NCBI GenBank assembly: GCA_031420415.1
Contig: JANOMT010000049.1
Coordinates: 15,890 to 79,889, forward strand
Reading direction: 5' to 3'
Source of the DNA: JANYGA01 sp031420415
GTDB lineage: Bacteria; Vulcanimicrobiota; Vulcanimicrobiia; Vulcanimicrobiales; Vulcanimicrobiaceae
DNA length: 64,000 nt
The notes beneath the pieces were generated by a model. That model saw nothing but the letters and a program-made list of their open reading frames with translations. It searched no databases and was not told the DNA's origin. Below, one piece after another: positions 1 to 8,446 of this stretch (within the stretch, counting starts at the first letter, position 1; each line of letters begins with the position of its first letter). A program made the translations under genes and the position numbers.

Positions 1-2790
1 AGCGAACGCGTCGCGCGCATTATCGTCGATCCCAAAGACGGCAACACCGTCTACGCCTGCGTTCCCGGGAAACTTTGGAGCGATAGTGCCGATCGCGGCC
101 TTTATCGCACGACCGATGGCGGCGCGACCTGGACGCTCGTGCTCAAAGGCAGCAATCTTTCCACGGGCTGCTCGTCGCTTGCGATGGATCCGAAGGACGC
201 GCGCGTCCTTTACGCCGGCATGTGGGATTTCCGGCGCAAAGGCTGGACGTTCCGCTCCGGTGGCGAGGGTCCGACGGCACCGTCGGGAAGCGGCATGTTC
301 CGCTCGAGCGATAGCGGCGCGACGTGGACTGCGATGACGGCCGAGAGCAACGCCGGGCTTCCCAAAGGCCCATGGGGTCGCGTCGAGGTTGCAACGGCTC
401 CCTCGAATGCGAAGCACATCTACGCGTTCATCGAGAGCCCGCGTTCGGCGCTTTTTACCTCAGAAGATGGCGGGCTCACGTGGCAAGAACGCGATCGCAG
501 CCAGCGCATGGTGTGGCGACCGTTCTACTTCGGCAAACTCGTCGTCGACCCGACGAACGATCGCCGCGTCTTTAAAATGAATCTGCGGATGATCGTCTCC
601 GACGACGGCGGCAAGAGCTTCTCCGATTCATCGGGTGGCGGCCACGCCGACTGGCACGATATCTGGATCGATCCAACCGACGCCAAACACATTATCGGCG
701 GCAACGACGGCGGTCTCTGGTTCAGCTACGACGGTGGATCCAAGTGGTGGAAATCGGGCAATCTTCCGATCAGCCAGTTCTACCACGTGAGCACGGATAA
801 TAAAGATCCGTACCAAGTTTACGGGGGCTTGCAAGATAACTCGTCGTGGGCGGGCGATAGCGCCTATCCCGGCGGCGTGAGTAATAGCCGATGGGAGAAT
901 CTCTACGGCGGCGATGGTTTTTGGGCGTTCCCCGATCCAAGCGACAACAACTTCACCTACGCCGAAGCGCAAGGCGGCACGATCGGTCGCGTCGATCGGC
1001 GCACGCTCGCTACGCGTGAGATCCAACCCAAAGCGCGTCGCGGCGAAAAGCTTCGCTTCAATTGGAATACGCCGATCGCCCTGAGTCCGAGCGAACGTGG
1101 CACGATCTACATCGGCGCGCAGTTTCTCTTCCGCAGTCGCGATCACGGCACGACGTGGGATCGCATCTCGCCCGATCTTTCGACGAACGATCCGGAGCGC
1201 CAGAAACAGGAAGTATCGGGCGGTATTACCGTCGACAATTCGGCGGCCGAAACCGCAACGACGATCTATTCGATCTCTGAGAGCCCGAAGAACGGCAAAG
1301 TCATTTGGGTCGGGACCGATGACGGGAACGTGCAACTCACGCGCGACGGCGGCGCGACGTGGAAGAACGTCGGAGGCGGGCTCGCGGGCGTGCCAAAGGG
1401 CTCGTGGATCAGTTGGGTCGAGGCGAGTCGCCACGATCCCGCAACGGCGTACGCGACGGTCGATCGCCATACATTCGGCGATATGGAGCCGTATCTGTAT
1501 CGCACGACCGATTTTGGCAAGACCTGGACGCAACTCGTGGGCGCACAATCAGGCGTCCGCGGCTACGCGCACGTCGTCCGTGAAGATGCGGTCAATCGTA
1601 ATTTGCTCTTCCTCGGCACCGAATTTGGCTTGTGGACGTCGGTCGATGCGGGTCAATCGTGGGCGGCGCTTCGGCCTGCGAATTTTCCAGCCGTCGCGGT
1701 ACGCGATATCGTCGAGCAAGAGCGCGATCGAGATCTCGTGATCGCCTCGCACGGGCGCGGCATTTGGATCCTCGACGATCTTACGCCGCTCCGGAACATG
1801 TCGGCCCAAACGCTCGCATCCGAGGTAACGCTTCTTCCCGGACGCCCCGTACAACAGCGCTTGCAAGCGCGCGGTGGATGGTCGGAGGGCGACGCGTCGT
1901 ATTCCGGGGATAATCCGGCGAACGGCGCGGTGATTTCATACTATCTCCGTTCGCGGCAAGTGATCGGGAAACTCAATCTCGACATTCTCGATACGTCGGG
2001 GCACGTGGTCGACACGATCCCGCCGGGTATTCGTAAAGGCCTCAACCGTGTGGTCTGGTCGATGCGCACCAAGGCACCGTTCGTTCCACCCGCAGCTACG
2101 ATCGCGGGTGGTGCGAACGAAGGGCCGCGCGTCTTGCCCGGCACCTACACCGCACGCCTCACCAAAGACGGCAAGACCTACGCGATGCCTTTCGTCGTAA
2201 GCCTCGATCGACGCGCGACCTATTCGCTCGCCGATCGCAAAGCGCAGTTCGATGCCGTGAATCGCGTCAAAGGCATCTTTACGCGCATGTCGACCGTTGC
2301 GGGCGCGATTGCGATCGTGCGTTCGAGCGTTGTGACCGAAAGCGCGAAGCTCCCGGCGGGCGACGCGCTCCGCGGCGATCTCGCGCAACTTGCGGAGCGC
2401 GCCGATGTCCTTCGTAAAAAGCTCGTCGCAACGAAAGAAGGCGGCGCGATCACGGGCGAAGAGCGCCTGCGCGAGCTTACGGCAGATATCTACGGCGTGC
2501 TCCTTTCGAGCGAAGGCGCACCGACCAATTATGCGATGGCGCGCGTCGATGCCCTCGATCGTGATCTCGCCGACGTCGAAAAAAGCTTCGCGACGTTGAC
2601 CGCGCGCGATCTTCCGGGTGTGAACGAAAAGCTCAAAGCAAAGTCGCTTCCAGCGATCACGATCGGGAAGATCACGCTCGATGATTCCGGGCGAGGCGCG
2701 AACGTCGAAGCGCTCTTCGATTCGATCGTCGGCTCGCGCTCGCTCGACGTCAATGCCGCGAGCGCAGGCACCGAAAGCGACGATCGTTGA
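1..2790 (+). CDS. VPS10/BNR beta-propeller protein (5' truncated)
   Basis: The reading frame is open from the first base of the window, so the N-terminus lies outside; the 929 visible codons end at TGA. Repeated Asp-box motifs of the sialidase/sortilin type are visible (RTTDGGATW near codon 37, SSDSGATW near 101, SEDGGLTW near 157, RDGGATW, TTDFGKTW, SVDAGQSW), spaced as in a beta-propeller. The last ~330 residues are a non-propeller region with a helical tail rich in Lys, Glu and Arg. Such proteins are usually annotated 'glycosyl hydrolase' or 'VPS10 domain protein' and are generally exported; no catalytic residues can be assigned and the signal peptide is not in view. The fold is clear, the substrate unknown. 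It converges on the selenoprotein gene, leaving 22 bp between the stop codons. Confidence 0.8.
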   Translation, partial: SERVARIIVDPKDGNTVYACVPGKLWSDSADRGLYRTTDGGATWTLVLKGSNLSTGCSSLAMDPKDARVLYAGMWDFRRKGWTFRSGGEGPTAPSGSGMFRSSDSGATWTAMTAESNAGLPKGPWGRVEVATAPSNAKHIYAFIESPRSALFTSEDGGLTWQERDRSQRMVWRPFYFGKLVVDPTNDRRVFKMNLRMIVSDDGGKSFSDSSGGGHADWHDIWIDPTDAKHIIGGNDGGLWFSYDGGSKWWKSGNLPISQFYHVSTDNKDPYQVYGGLQDNSSWAGDSAYPGGVSNSRWENLYGGDGFWAFPDPSDNNFTYAEAQGGTIGRVDRRTLATREIQPKARRGEKLRFNWNTPIALSPSERGTIYIGAQFLFRSRDHGTTWDRISPDLSTNDPERQKQEVSGGITVDNSAAETATTIYSISESPKNGKVIWVGTDDGNVQLTRDGGATWKNVGGGLAGVPKGSWISWVEASRHDPATAYATVDRHTFGDMEPYLYRTTDFGKTWTQLVGAQSGVRGYAHVVREDAVNRNLLFLGTEFGLWTSVDAGQSWAALRPANFPAVAVRDIVEQERDRDLVIASHGRGIWILDDLTPLRNMSAQTLASEVTLLPGRPVQQRLQARGGWSEGDASYSGDNPANGAVISYYLRSRQVIGKLNLDILDTSGHVVDTIPPGIRKGLNRVVWSMRTKAPFVPPAATIAGGANEGPRVLPGTYTARLTKDGKTYAMPFVVSLDRRATYSLADRKAQFDAVNRVKGIFTRMSTVAGAIAIVRSSVVTESAKLPAGDALRGDLAQLAERADVLRKKLVATKEGGAITGEERLRELTADIYGVLLSSEGAPTNYAMARVDALDRDLADVEKSFATLTARDLPGVNEKLKAKSLPAITIGKITLDDSGRGANVEALFDSIVGSRSLDVNAASAGTESDDR

Positions 2791-2812
2791 TGGGCTAAAA
2801 GATCGACGGAGC

Positions 2813-3640
2813 TCAGCGAGCGACGGATCTTTCGCGCGAATCGTCGAGGTCGACGTGAATTCCGTCGTATCGCGCGTCAAGCGCGGCCTCTAGAAGTGCG
2901 ACCAGATTACGGCGAGGGAGGACGCACGTGCCGTCCGCGCACGCCGCTTCGTCGACATCGAGCCGCGCGTGCACGACGTCGCCGCGCACGTTATCGATCG
3001 CGAGCGTCGCACCATCTTCCAGGAGGCTCGCGCGAAGGGGATCGAGCAACTCGCGAACGCCTGAGATATCGATGGCGTGCGCGCCGGCGTTTGGTCTCAA
3101 CGCGATCGCTTCGCGCGTACCGAGTAACGCGCGCTCGACCGTCTCGATCGCGTCATCGACGAGACCGAAAATTTGTTCGCGCGTGAGATTGGATGTCGGG
3201 TGTGCGAAAAAGACGACATTCGCATCGACGTACGCGTGCGAAAACCCGAGAATCTCAGCCGTACCGAAGGCGATCGGGCGAAAGACATCGTTTGCGTAGA
3301 CGACCGTCGGCACGCCGCGCGATTCGAGTTCGGCTGCATCCCGCAAACTGCAGGACACGCAACTGCCTCAACCGCCGTGCGCCGCGATGACCGCATCACA
3401 ATGCGCGAGCGAATCGATCACCTCACCAGGCGCGGGTCGCGAAAACGATGGCTTGCGCGCGCGCACGATCGTCGCGCCACGCCCGGCCAAGCGCTCGGCC
3501 GTGCGATCGAGCAACGCATCGGCATTTTCTTTGCCGTTCTCGAGTAAGCCGATCGTTAAGCCATGAAGCGACGACGGCCGTACCGCGATATTGAGGTTCG
3601 GCGTCGCGCGTGAGCCGCGGGGATCGTGAACTTCGATCAC
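2813..3640 (-). CDS. UGSC-motif selenoprotein with in-frame UGA
   Basis: Two abutting frames become one 275-residue protein if the TGA at 3370-3368 is read as selenocysteine. The residues around it are AHGG-U-GSCVSC, exactly the U-G-S-C signature that names the UGSC (seleno)protein family. The upstream half begins MIEVHDPRG at a GTG with a GAGG Shine-Dalgarno 5 nt before it, and the sequence after the TGA continues without loss of coding character (PTVVYANDVF, FAHPTSNLTREQI). The GTG overlaps the TGA of the preceding gene (GTGA), so translation is coupled. A SECIS-like hairpin lies just after the UGA. U-x-x-C suggests a thiol/selenol redox site; the reaction is not known to me. No Sec biosynthesis gene lies in the window, so decoding capacity is unproved. 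Confidence 0.85.
3338..3356 (-). promoter_or_regulatory. Candidate bacterial SECIS hairpin
   Basis: Downstream of the UGA the mRNA can fold GUCCUGC against GCGGGAU (7 pairs, two of them G-U) around the loop AGUUU. The apical loop starts 18 nt after the UGA and has G at its second position. This fits the usual bacterial SECIS description (loop about 16-37 nt from the UGA, G in the first two loop bases). The fold was made by eye. Confidence 0.6.
3368..3370 (-). other. Selenocysteine codon (in-frame TGA)
   Basis: The TGA interrupts the UGSC protein between GG and GSC. Both flanks are in the same frame and together give the family motif, so recoding explains the sequence better than a nonsense mutation. 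Confidence 0.82.
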
Positions 3641-4677
3641 GTGTTACCTCGGACGTTTCGAAAGACATGCGTGCTCGCCGGCCACGTGGGAACGATCGTC
3701 GAGAAGCCGCCCGTGCTCCCGCCCGTTACCGTTACGATCAAAGATTCTGGAAGCGCGATAACGGGCACGCGCGTCTGAGGATCATCTGGATCGCCGTAGG
3801 CCGAGGCGAAGCGTCGCGTGCGCGTATCATCGAATTCACCGAGGCTTTCGAGAAAACCGAGCGGATTGCGCGCGCGTTCGAAGAGTTCGCGAGCGATCGT
3901 GCCGGGATCGAAGCCATCGCGCGCGAGGATCGCAGCGTGTTGCGGACAGATGGCGAGCACCATTTCGCCCGGCGCGCATGCGTTGGTAGATCCCGGCGCG
4001 CGCATCGTCTCGGCAAAGTTATGGAGTAAACGATCGGCTGTGGCGCTGCGATGATCGCCGAGCATGTGCGGGCCTTCGGCGGCGAAGAGCGTGACCGTCG
4101 TCGCATCCGCGCGACCGGTCTGACGCTGCGCGAGCGAGGGCCACGGGAGCGCATCGAGCCGCTCCGCATAGGCGAAGCCCGCCTTCGCGGGCGAGCCCTG
4201 GACGCTCATATCGGTTTCTCCGGGACGACCGCCGCCCACGTTCATCATCACCAATCGCAGCGTTCGCCCGATCGTCATGTTCGCACGGTTACCCTGGCCT
4301 AGCGCATTGCATGCAGCGTTCATGCCCGCTCCTTCTGCGAGCGAACCGCTAACGATAATCAGCGGCGCTGCGTGATGCGTCGTCGATTGAATACCATTTA
4401 AATTGAAAATAGGGTCGGTCGCCGCTTCGACGGCTGCGAGCGCGATCGCGAATGCGGCGATCGGCAATCCGGCCATCACCGCATTGACGGCGACATCGCG
4501 CACGGTTACGAGCGTGCCGCTCGGAAAGATCGCGCCGAGAACCTCATTGGGATCGCGGCCGGAAGCGCGCACGAGGTCGTCCACGCGCTGCGGTGTCGGT
4601 AAGACGATAGGCAACCCGTCGCCGAATGAAGCGACGAAATGGTCGTAAGCCGTCTCCGCATTCGCGTACGTGAGCAT
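3637..4677 (-). CDS. UGSC-partner protein of unknown function
   Basis: This 346-residue protein starts MLTYANAETAYDHF; an in-frame ATG 51 codons further upstream (4830) is less likely because that extension has poor, Arg-rich coding character. Recognisable conserved-looking blocks are FGDGLPIVLPTPQRVDDL near residue 20, NLNGIQSTTHHAAPLIIVSG near 95, GRTLRLVMMNVGGGRPGE near 140 and ICPQHAAILARDGF near 245. I do not recognise a catalytic family. It is directly followed, with a 4-bp GTGA overlap, by the UGSC selenoprotein, so the two products are made in a coupled way and probably act together. No signal peptide or clear membrane segment is seen. The function is unknown. Confidence 0.75.
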   Translation of the reverse strand: MLTYANAETAYDHFVASFGDGLPIVLPTPQRVDDLVRASGRDPNEVLGAIFPSGTLVTVRDVAVNAVMAGLPIAAFAIALAAVEAATDPIFNLNGIQSTTHHAAPLIIVSGSLAEGAGMNAACNALGQGNRANMTIGRTLRLVMMNVGGGRPGETDMSVQGSPAKAGFAYAERLDALPWPSLAQRQTGRADATTVTLFAAEGPHMLGDHRSATADRLLHNFAETMRAPGSTNACAPGEMVLAICPQHAAILARDGFDPGTIARELFERARNPLGFLESLGEFDDTRTRRFASAYGDPDDPQTRVPVIALPESLIVTVTGGSTGGFSTIVPTWPASTHVFRNVRGNT

Positions 4678-5012
4678 GGAGAACAATCCGCGCTTCGCGC
4701 GAGGGTCCCTGCCCGTGCGTGGATATCTATCGCGAGGCTGGCCAACGCGAAGGACATCCTCCGGAGGCTTCGTTACCGGGGTCAGTTGCCGTGGTCGCTC
4801 GCGATCGTGTGTTTTGCAAATGCAATACATCGCAGCGCGCGCACAGCGAATTCATTCGCCTCCGAAATACCAAACATGGTCGCCGGAAACGTATCGAGGT
4901 ACCGCGAGGATCGTCGCGCCAAATCGGCTTCGCGAACGACCGAAACGTCGAGATCGCTCGTGGGACCGACGCAGTTTTTTGCATACGACCCAAAGACAAG
5001 TAAAGGCCGCCA
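4678..5012. other. Intergenic region upstream of the UGSC unit
   Basis: These 335 bp between the quinone oxidoreductase stop and the UGSC-partner start carry no convincing gene; open frames here are Arg/Ser-rich shadows. It presumably holds the promoter of the UGSC unit. I see no clear -35/-10 pair, riboswitch or terminator. Confidence 0.5.
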
Positions 5013-5990
5013 TCACGAAACGACGACGATCGCTTTTCCGATGATCTTACGATTCATGAGGTCGACGATCGCCTGAGGTGCATCTTCGAAAGCGTAGGTC
5101 GCGCCGATTTTTGGGTCGATCTTCTTCTCGAGGTAGAACTCCTCGAGGCGCTCGAAGTTCGCGCGGTTCTTTGCGGGTTCGCGCGTGGCGAACGCACCCC
5201 AGTAGACCCCGAGCGCGGACGCGCTCTTGAGTAATAAGCGATTCGCTGGGATTTGCGGAATGCGCCCCGCCGCAAAGCCGACGATAAGCAAGCGCCCGCC
5301 CCAGCCGATCGCGCGCACGCACGCATCGAACACATCGCCGCCGACGGCATCGTACACGACGTCGACGCCCTGCATCTCCGTCAATTCGCGAACGCGATCG
5401 ACGACGTTCTCCGTCGTGTAATCGATCGTGTGCGCCGCACCGGCCTCGCGTGCCGCGTGGAGTTTTTCCGCAGATCCCGCGGCCGCGATGACCGTCGCAC
5501 CGAGTGCTTTCCCGAGTTGCACGGCCGCGATACCGACGCCGCCTCCAGCACCGGTGACGAGCAGCGTCTCACCGGGTGCGAGGGCGGCGCGATCGACGAG
5601 TGCGTGGATCGTCGTGCCGTACGCGAGCGGCAGCGCGGCTGCAACATCGAACGACATCGTATCGGGTATTTTGAAGACGGATCCGTGATGTACGGCGACG
5701 TCTTCGGCAAATCCACCGATTTGGCAGACGGCCATCACGCGATCCCCAACCGCGAAATCAACGACGCGCTCGCCGACTTCAACCACGGTGCCGGAGACTT
5801 CGGCCCCGGGGCTAAACGGAAATCGAGGCTTATCTTGGTAGGTGCCTTGCACGATCAAAACGTCGGGAAAGTTGACTCCCGCACGAGCGACTCGAATCTT
5901 TACGGATGTCGCTCCCGTCGAGGGACTCACCATCTCTTCGATGGTGAGGTTTTCAGGCGGCCCCCAGGCACGACAGACGACGGCTTTCAT
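5013..5990 (-). CDS. NADPH:quinone oxidoreductase, MDR family
   Basis: The 325-residue product begins MKAVVCRAWGPPENLTIEE, the usual N-terminus of zinc-free quinone reductases of the medium-chain dehydrogenase superfamily; an upstream in-frame ATG adds only 27 atypical residues. The GroES-like domain (about 25-110) contains GVNFPDVLIVQGTY and FSPGAEVSGTVVEVG. The Rossmann domain has the dinucleotide loop VTGAGGGVGIAAVQLGKALG near residue 145. The Cys/His ligands of zinc alcohol dehydrogenases are absent, as expected for this branch. It would reduce quinones or enoyl/enone substrates in the cytoplasm with NADPH. It follows the DUF1440-like gene by 19 bp, suggesting one operon. Confidence 0.88.
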   Translation of the reverse strand: MKAVVCRAWGPPENLTIEEMVSPSTGATSVKIRVARAGVNFPDVLIVQGTYQDKPRFPFSPGAEVSGTVVEVGERVVDFAVGDRVMAVCQIGGFAEDVAVHHGSVFKIPDTMSFDVAAALPLAYGTTIHALVDRAALAPGETLLVTGAGGGVGIAAVQLGKALGATVIAAAGSAEKLHAAREAGAAHTIDYTTENVVDRVRELTEMQGVDVVYDAVGGDVFDACVRAIGWGGRLLIVGFAAGRIPQIPANRLLLKSASALGVYWGAFATREPAKNRANFERLEEFYLEKKIDPKIGATYAFEDAPQAIVDLMNRKIIGKAIVVVS

Positions 5991-6009
5991 CAGGCGTGCA
6001 TGCGGGTCG

Positions 6010-6528
6010 TTACGCGCGCTCCCCTTTGCTCCCGCTCGCGGCCGCGAGCACCGCACCGCGGACGTATTCAACGGTCGTTCCGAAGATCACGTGGCTGATC
6101 AACTCATTAACTTGTTCGCCGATCGGGAGTTTGCGCAGTGGCGGTGTCGCCCGAAGCAACGGCAACGTGATCTCGTGGAGCCCCGCCCACACGGCGATGC
6201 CGAATCCGATCCCCTTTTTGGGCGACGCGCGCGGCGACCGGGAAACGATGACGCCGTACATGACGCTCGTCGCGACGCTAAAGAACCAATGGATCCAAAG
6301 CGCGACCGAATTCTGACGTTCGGAGGACAATTCGCGACCGTTCACAGCACGGACGACGTTTGCCGCAATCACCCCCGGCGGCGGTTCGCGATCGGGCGAA
6401 CGGGGTGGCACGATCGCTTCACAGACGAGCTTGATCGCCGCGCCCGCGAGCCCGCCGACCGCGCCCGCCGTCGCCATCGTGACGAGCGATTGCGACTGCG
6501 GTGTTGGTTCGCGTTCATCGGCTTGCAT
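6010..6528 (-). CDS. DUF1440/YagU-like membrane protein
   Basis: The 172-residue protein has hydrophobic segments near residues 20-40 (MATAGAVGGLAGAAIKLVCE), 75-100 (ALWIHWFFSVATSVMYGVIV), 110-130 and 140-160, giving about four membrane passes. The order GxxGGxxGAxIK, then IHWxFS and LHE, then NELISHVIFG resembles the DUF1440 family whose E. coli member YagU is linked to acid resistance. The start is placed at ATG 6528, preceded by GGGAAG at about 11 nt, rather than at the upstream in-frame codon. It is the first gene of an operon with the quinone oxidoreductase. The molecular role is unknown; the family assignment is moderately sure. Confidence 0.65.
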   Translation of the reverse strand: MQADEREPTPQSQSLVTMATAGAVGGLAGAAIKLVCEAIVPPRSPDREPPPGVIAANVVRAVNGRELSSERQNSVALWIHWFFSVATSVMYGVIVSRSPRASPKKGIGFGIAVWAGLHEITLPLLRATPPLRKLPIGEQVNELISHVIFGTTVEYVRGAVLAAASGSKGERA

Positions 6529-6625
6529 TGTGGTACGCTTCCCGTTTCGGCGCCAGTGCAAACGACACGGAGCCGCGTGTCTTCACGTTTAATGTGCCGA
6601 GCATCATGTTCGAAGCTTACGTCCC

Positions 6626-8446
6626 GTGAGTGCCGCGATCGAACGCGTAGCGGGAGAGTTGCCCCTCGACCGTTATGCCGCGCTCGGTGATGGGCGCAGC
6701 GTCGCTCTCGTCGCCGCAGATGGCTCGATCGATTGGTGGTGCGTGCCAAATATGGATAGCACGCCCTTCTTCGACCGAATCCTCGATGCAAACGAGGGCG
6801 GTCATTTTGCAATAACGCCCACCGGGCCGTTTACCGTCGAGCGGCAATATCGCGCCGAAAGTAACGTTCTCGAACACGTCTATACGACCGCGACCGGTCG
6901 CGCTCGCGTGACCGATTCGCTCAACGGCGGTCTTGCCGGAATCCTTTCGTGGCGCGAACTCGCGCGGCGGATCGAGGGTCTCGAAGGCACCGTCGATTTC
7001 CAAATCCAGATTCGCTTCGGTCGCCGATTCGACGATACGAAGGCGAGGCGCGAGAGCAGCGCGCATGGCGACGTTTGGCACGTCGGCGATGTGATGGCGG
7101 GGATTCGGAGTACGGATGGCATCGCGTTCGGTGCGAGCGACGATCGCGGTGCGAGTGCGACGATCCTTACGCACGCGCAATCGCGCGATACGATCGCGCT
7201 CCTCGCAAACGAGAACGAGCCGCTCGTCTTACCGACGATCGCGCAAATCGACACGCGCATCGATCGTTCCGATCGCGCGTGGCGTGAGTGGACCGAACAC
7301 TTACACGTCGATGGTCCCTACGCGAGCGTCGTAAAGCGTAGCGCGCTCGCACTCAAGCTTCTCGTCTTCTCGCCGACGGGCGCCATCGCAGCCGCTGCGA
7401 CGACGTCCTTACCCGAACGGCTCGGTGGCGATAAAAACTACGACTATCGCTATGCGTGGTCGCGCGACGTCGCGTTCACGATCAAAGCATTCTTGCGCGT
7501 GGGCGCGATGGGAGAGGCCATGGCTGCCTTCCTTTGGCTCGTGGGCGCCGTACGCGCGAACGACGACCGCCTCTGTACGATGTATACCCTCGATACGGTC
7601 GTCGCACCGCAAGAGACGACGATCGGCGTGCCCGGATATGCGGCGAGTCGACCCATCCGCGTCGGCAATCGCGCGCGCGATCAAACGCAACTCGGCATCT
7701 ACAACGACGTGCTCGAAACGGCAGCGTGCCTCGTCGCGGACGGACACGTGCTCGACTCGGGAACGCGCGCGCTCCTCGGCAAGCTCACGGACACGTGCCT
7801 CGATCTCTGGAACGATCGCGATTCGGGCATCTGGGAGCTCGTAGCGCTCGAACACTATACCGTCTCGAAGATATCGTGTTGGGCAGCGTGCGATTGTGCG
7901 CTCGAACTCGCGCGCAAAGGTGAGATCGATGCGTCGAGTACGTCTCGCTGGGAACGCGAACGCGAACGAATCGCCGATTGGATCGACGCGAATTGTTGGT
8001 CGCCGAAGCAAAACGCGTACACGATGTATCCCGGAACCGAACGTTTAGATGCTGCGTTTCTCCTCGCGACGCGATTCGGCGCGCTCCGTCCCGAGCGCTT
8101 CGTTGCGACGCGCGATGCGATTGCGAAGGAGCTCGCGCGCGGGCCGCTCGTCTATCGCTACTCCGGGATGGAGCGCGAGGAAGGTACGTTCATCGCATGC
8201 GGATTCTGGCTCGCGGAAACGTATGCGCTCTTCGGCGACGTGCCGAGAGCACATCGGCAGATGGATTCGATGATCGCGGCGTGCGACGCCGATCTCGGAC
8301 TCTACGCAGAACAGCTCGACGCTACGACGGGCGAGATGCTTGGAAACATGCCACAGGCCCTAAGCCATCTCGCCCTCGTGCTTGCGGCGACGGCGATCGC
8401 CGAAGCCGAAGCGCGACATCTCGATTCAAGCACGCGCCTCGCGTAA
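6626..8446 (+). CDS. Glycoside hydrolase family 15 (glucoamylase/trehalase-like)
   Basis: This 606-residue protein shows the GH15 plan. The N-terminal beta-sandwich domain opens with YAALGDGRSVALVAADGSIDWWCVPN. An (alpha/alpha)6-barrel follows, with LPERLGGDKNYDYRYAWSRDVAFTIKAF near residue 255, the RYAWSRD motif typical of the family, and WELVALEHYTVSKISCWAA near 405, where the general acid (E in WE) is expected. Near 520 the GMEREEGTFIACGFWL stretch should carry the general base. GH15 enzymes release glucose from alpha-glucans or cleave trehalose; the sequence alone does not settle which. No signal peptide, so it acts in the cytoplasm. It starts at a GTG without an obvious Shine-Dalgarno and its 3' end overlaps the convergent GMC gene by 21 bp. 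Confidence 0.92.
   Translation: MSAAIERVAGELPLDRYAALGDGRSVALVAADGSIDWWCVPNMDSTPFFDRILDANEGGHFAITPTGPFTVERQYRAESNVLEHVYTTATGRARVTDSLNGGLAGILSWRELARRIEGLEGTVDFQIQIRFGRRFDDTKARRESSAHGDVWHVGDVMAGIRSTDGIAFGASDDRGASATILTHAQSRDTIALLANENEPLVLPTIAQIDTRIDRSDRAWREWTEHLHVDGPYASVVKRSALALKLLVFSPTGAIAAAATTSLPERLGGDKNYDYRYAWSRDVAFTIKAFLRVGAMGEAMAAFLWLVGAVRANDDRLCTMYTLDTVVAPQETTIGVPGYAASRPIRVGNRARDQTQLGIYNDVLETAACLVADGHVLDSGTRALLGKLTDTCLDLWNDRDSGIWELVALEHYTVSKISCWAACDCALELARKGEIDASSTSRWERERERIADWIDANCWSPKQNAYTMYPGTERLDAAFLLATRFGALRPERFVATRDAIAKELARGPLVYRYSGMEREEGTFIACGFWLAETYALFGDVPRAHRQMDSMIAACDADLGLYAEQLDATTGEMLGNMPQALSHLALVLAATAIAEAEARHLDSSTRLA

Noticed and set aside
628..1548. Long frame opposite the beta-propeller gene, and similar long frames at 1936-2880, 5253-6098, 10177-11463, 24093-25220, 42913-44139 and 47217-48161.
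   Set aside because: They are antisense shadows, Arg/Asp/Ala-rich with no domain motifs, lying fully over clearly real genes.
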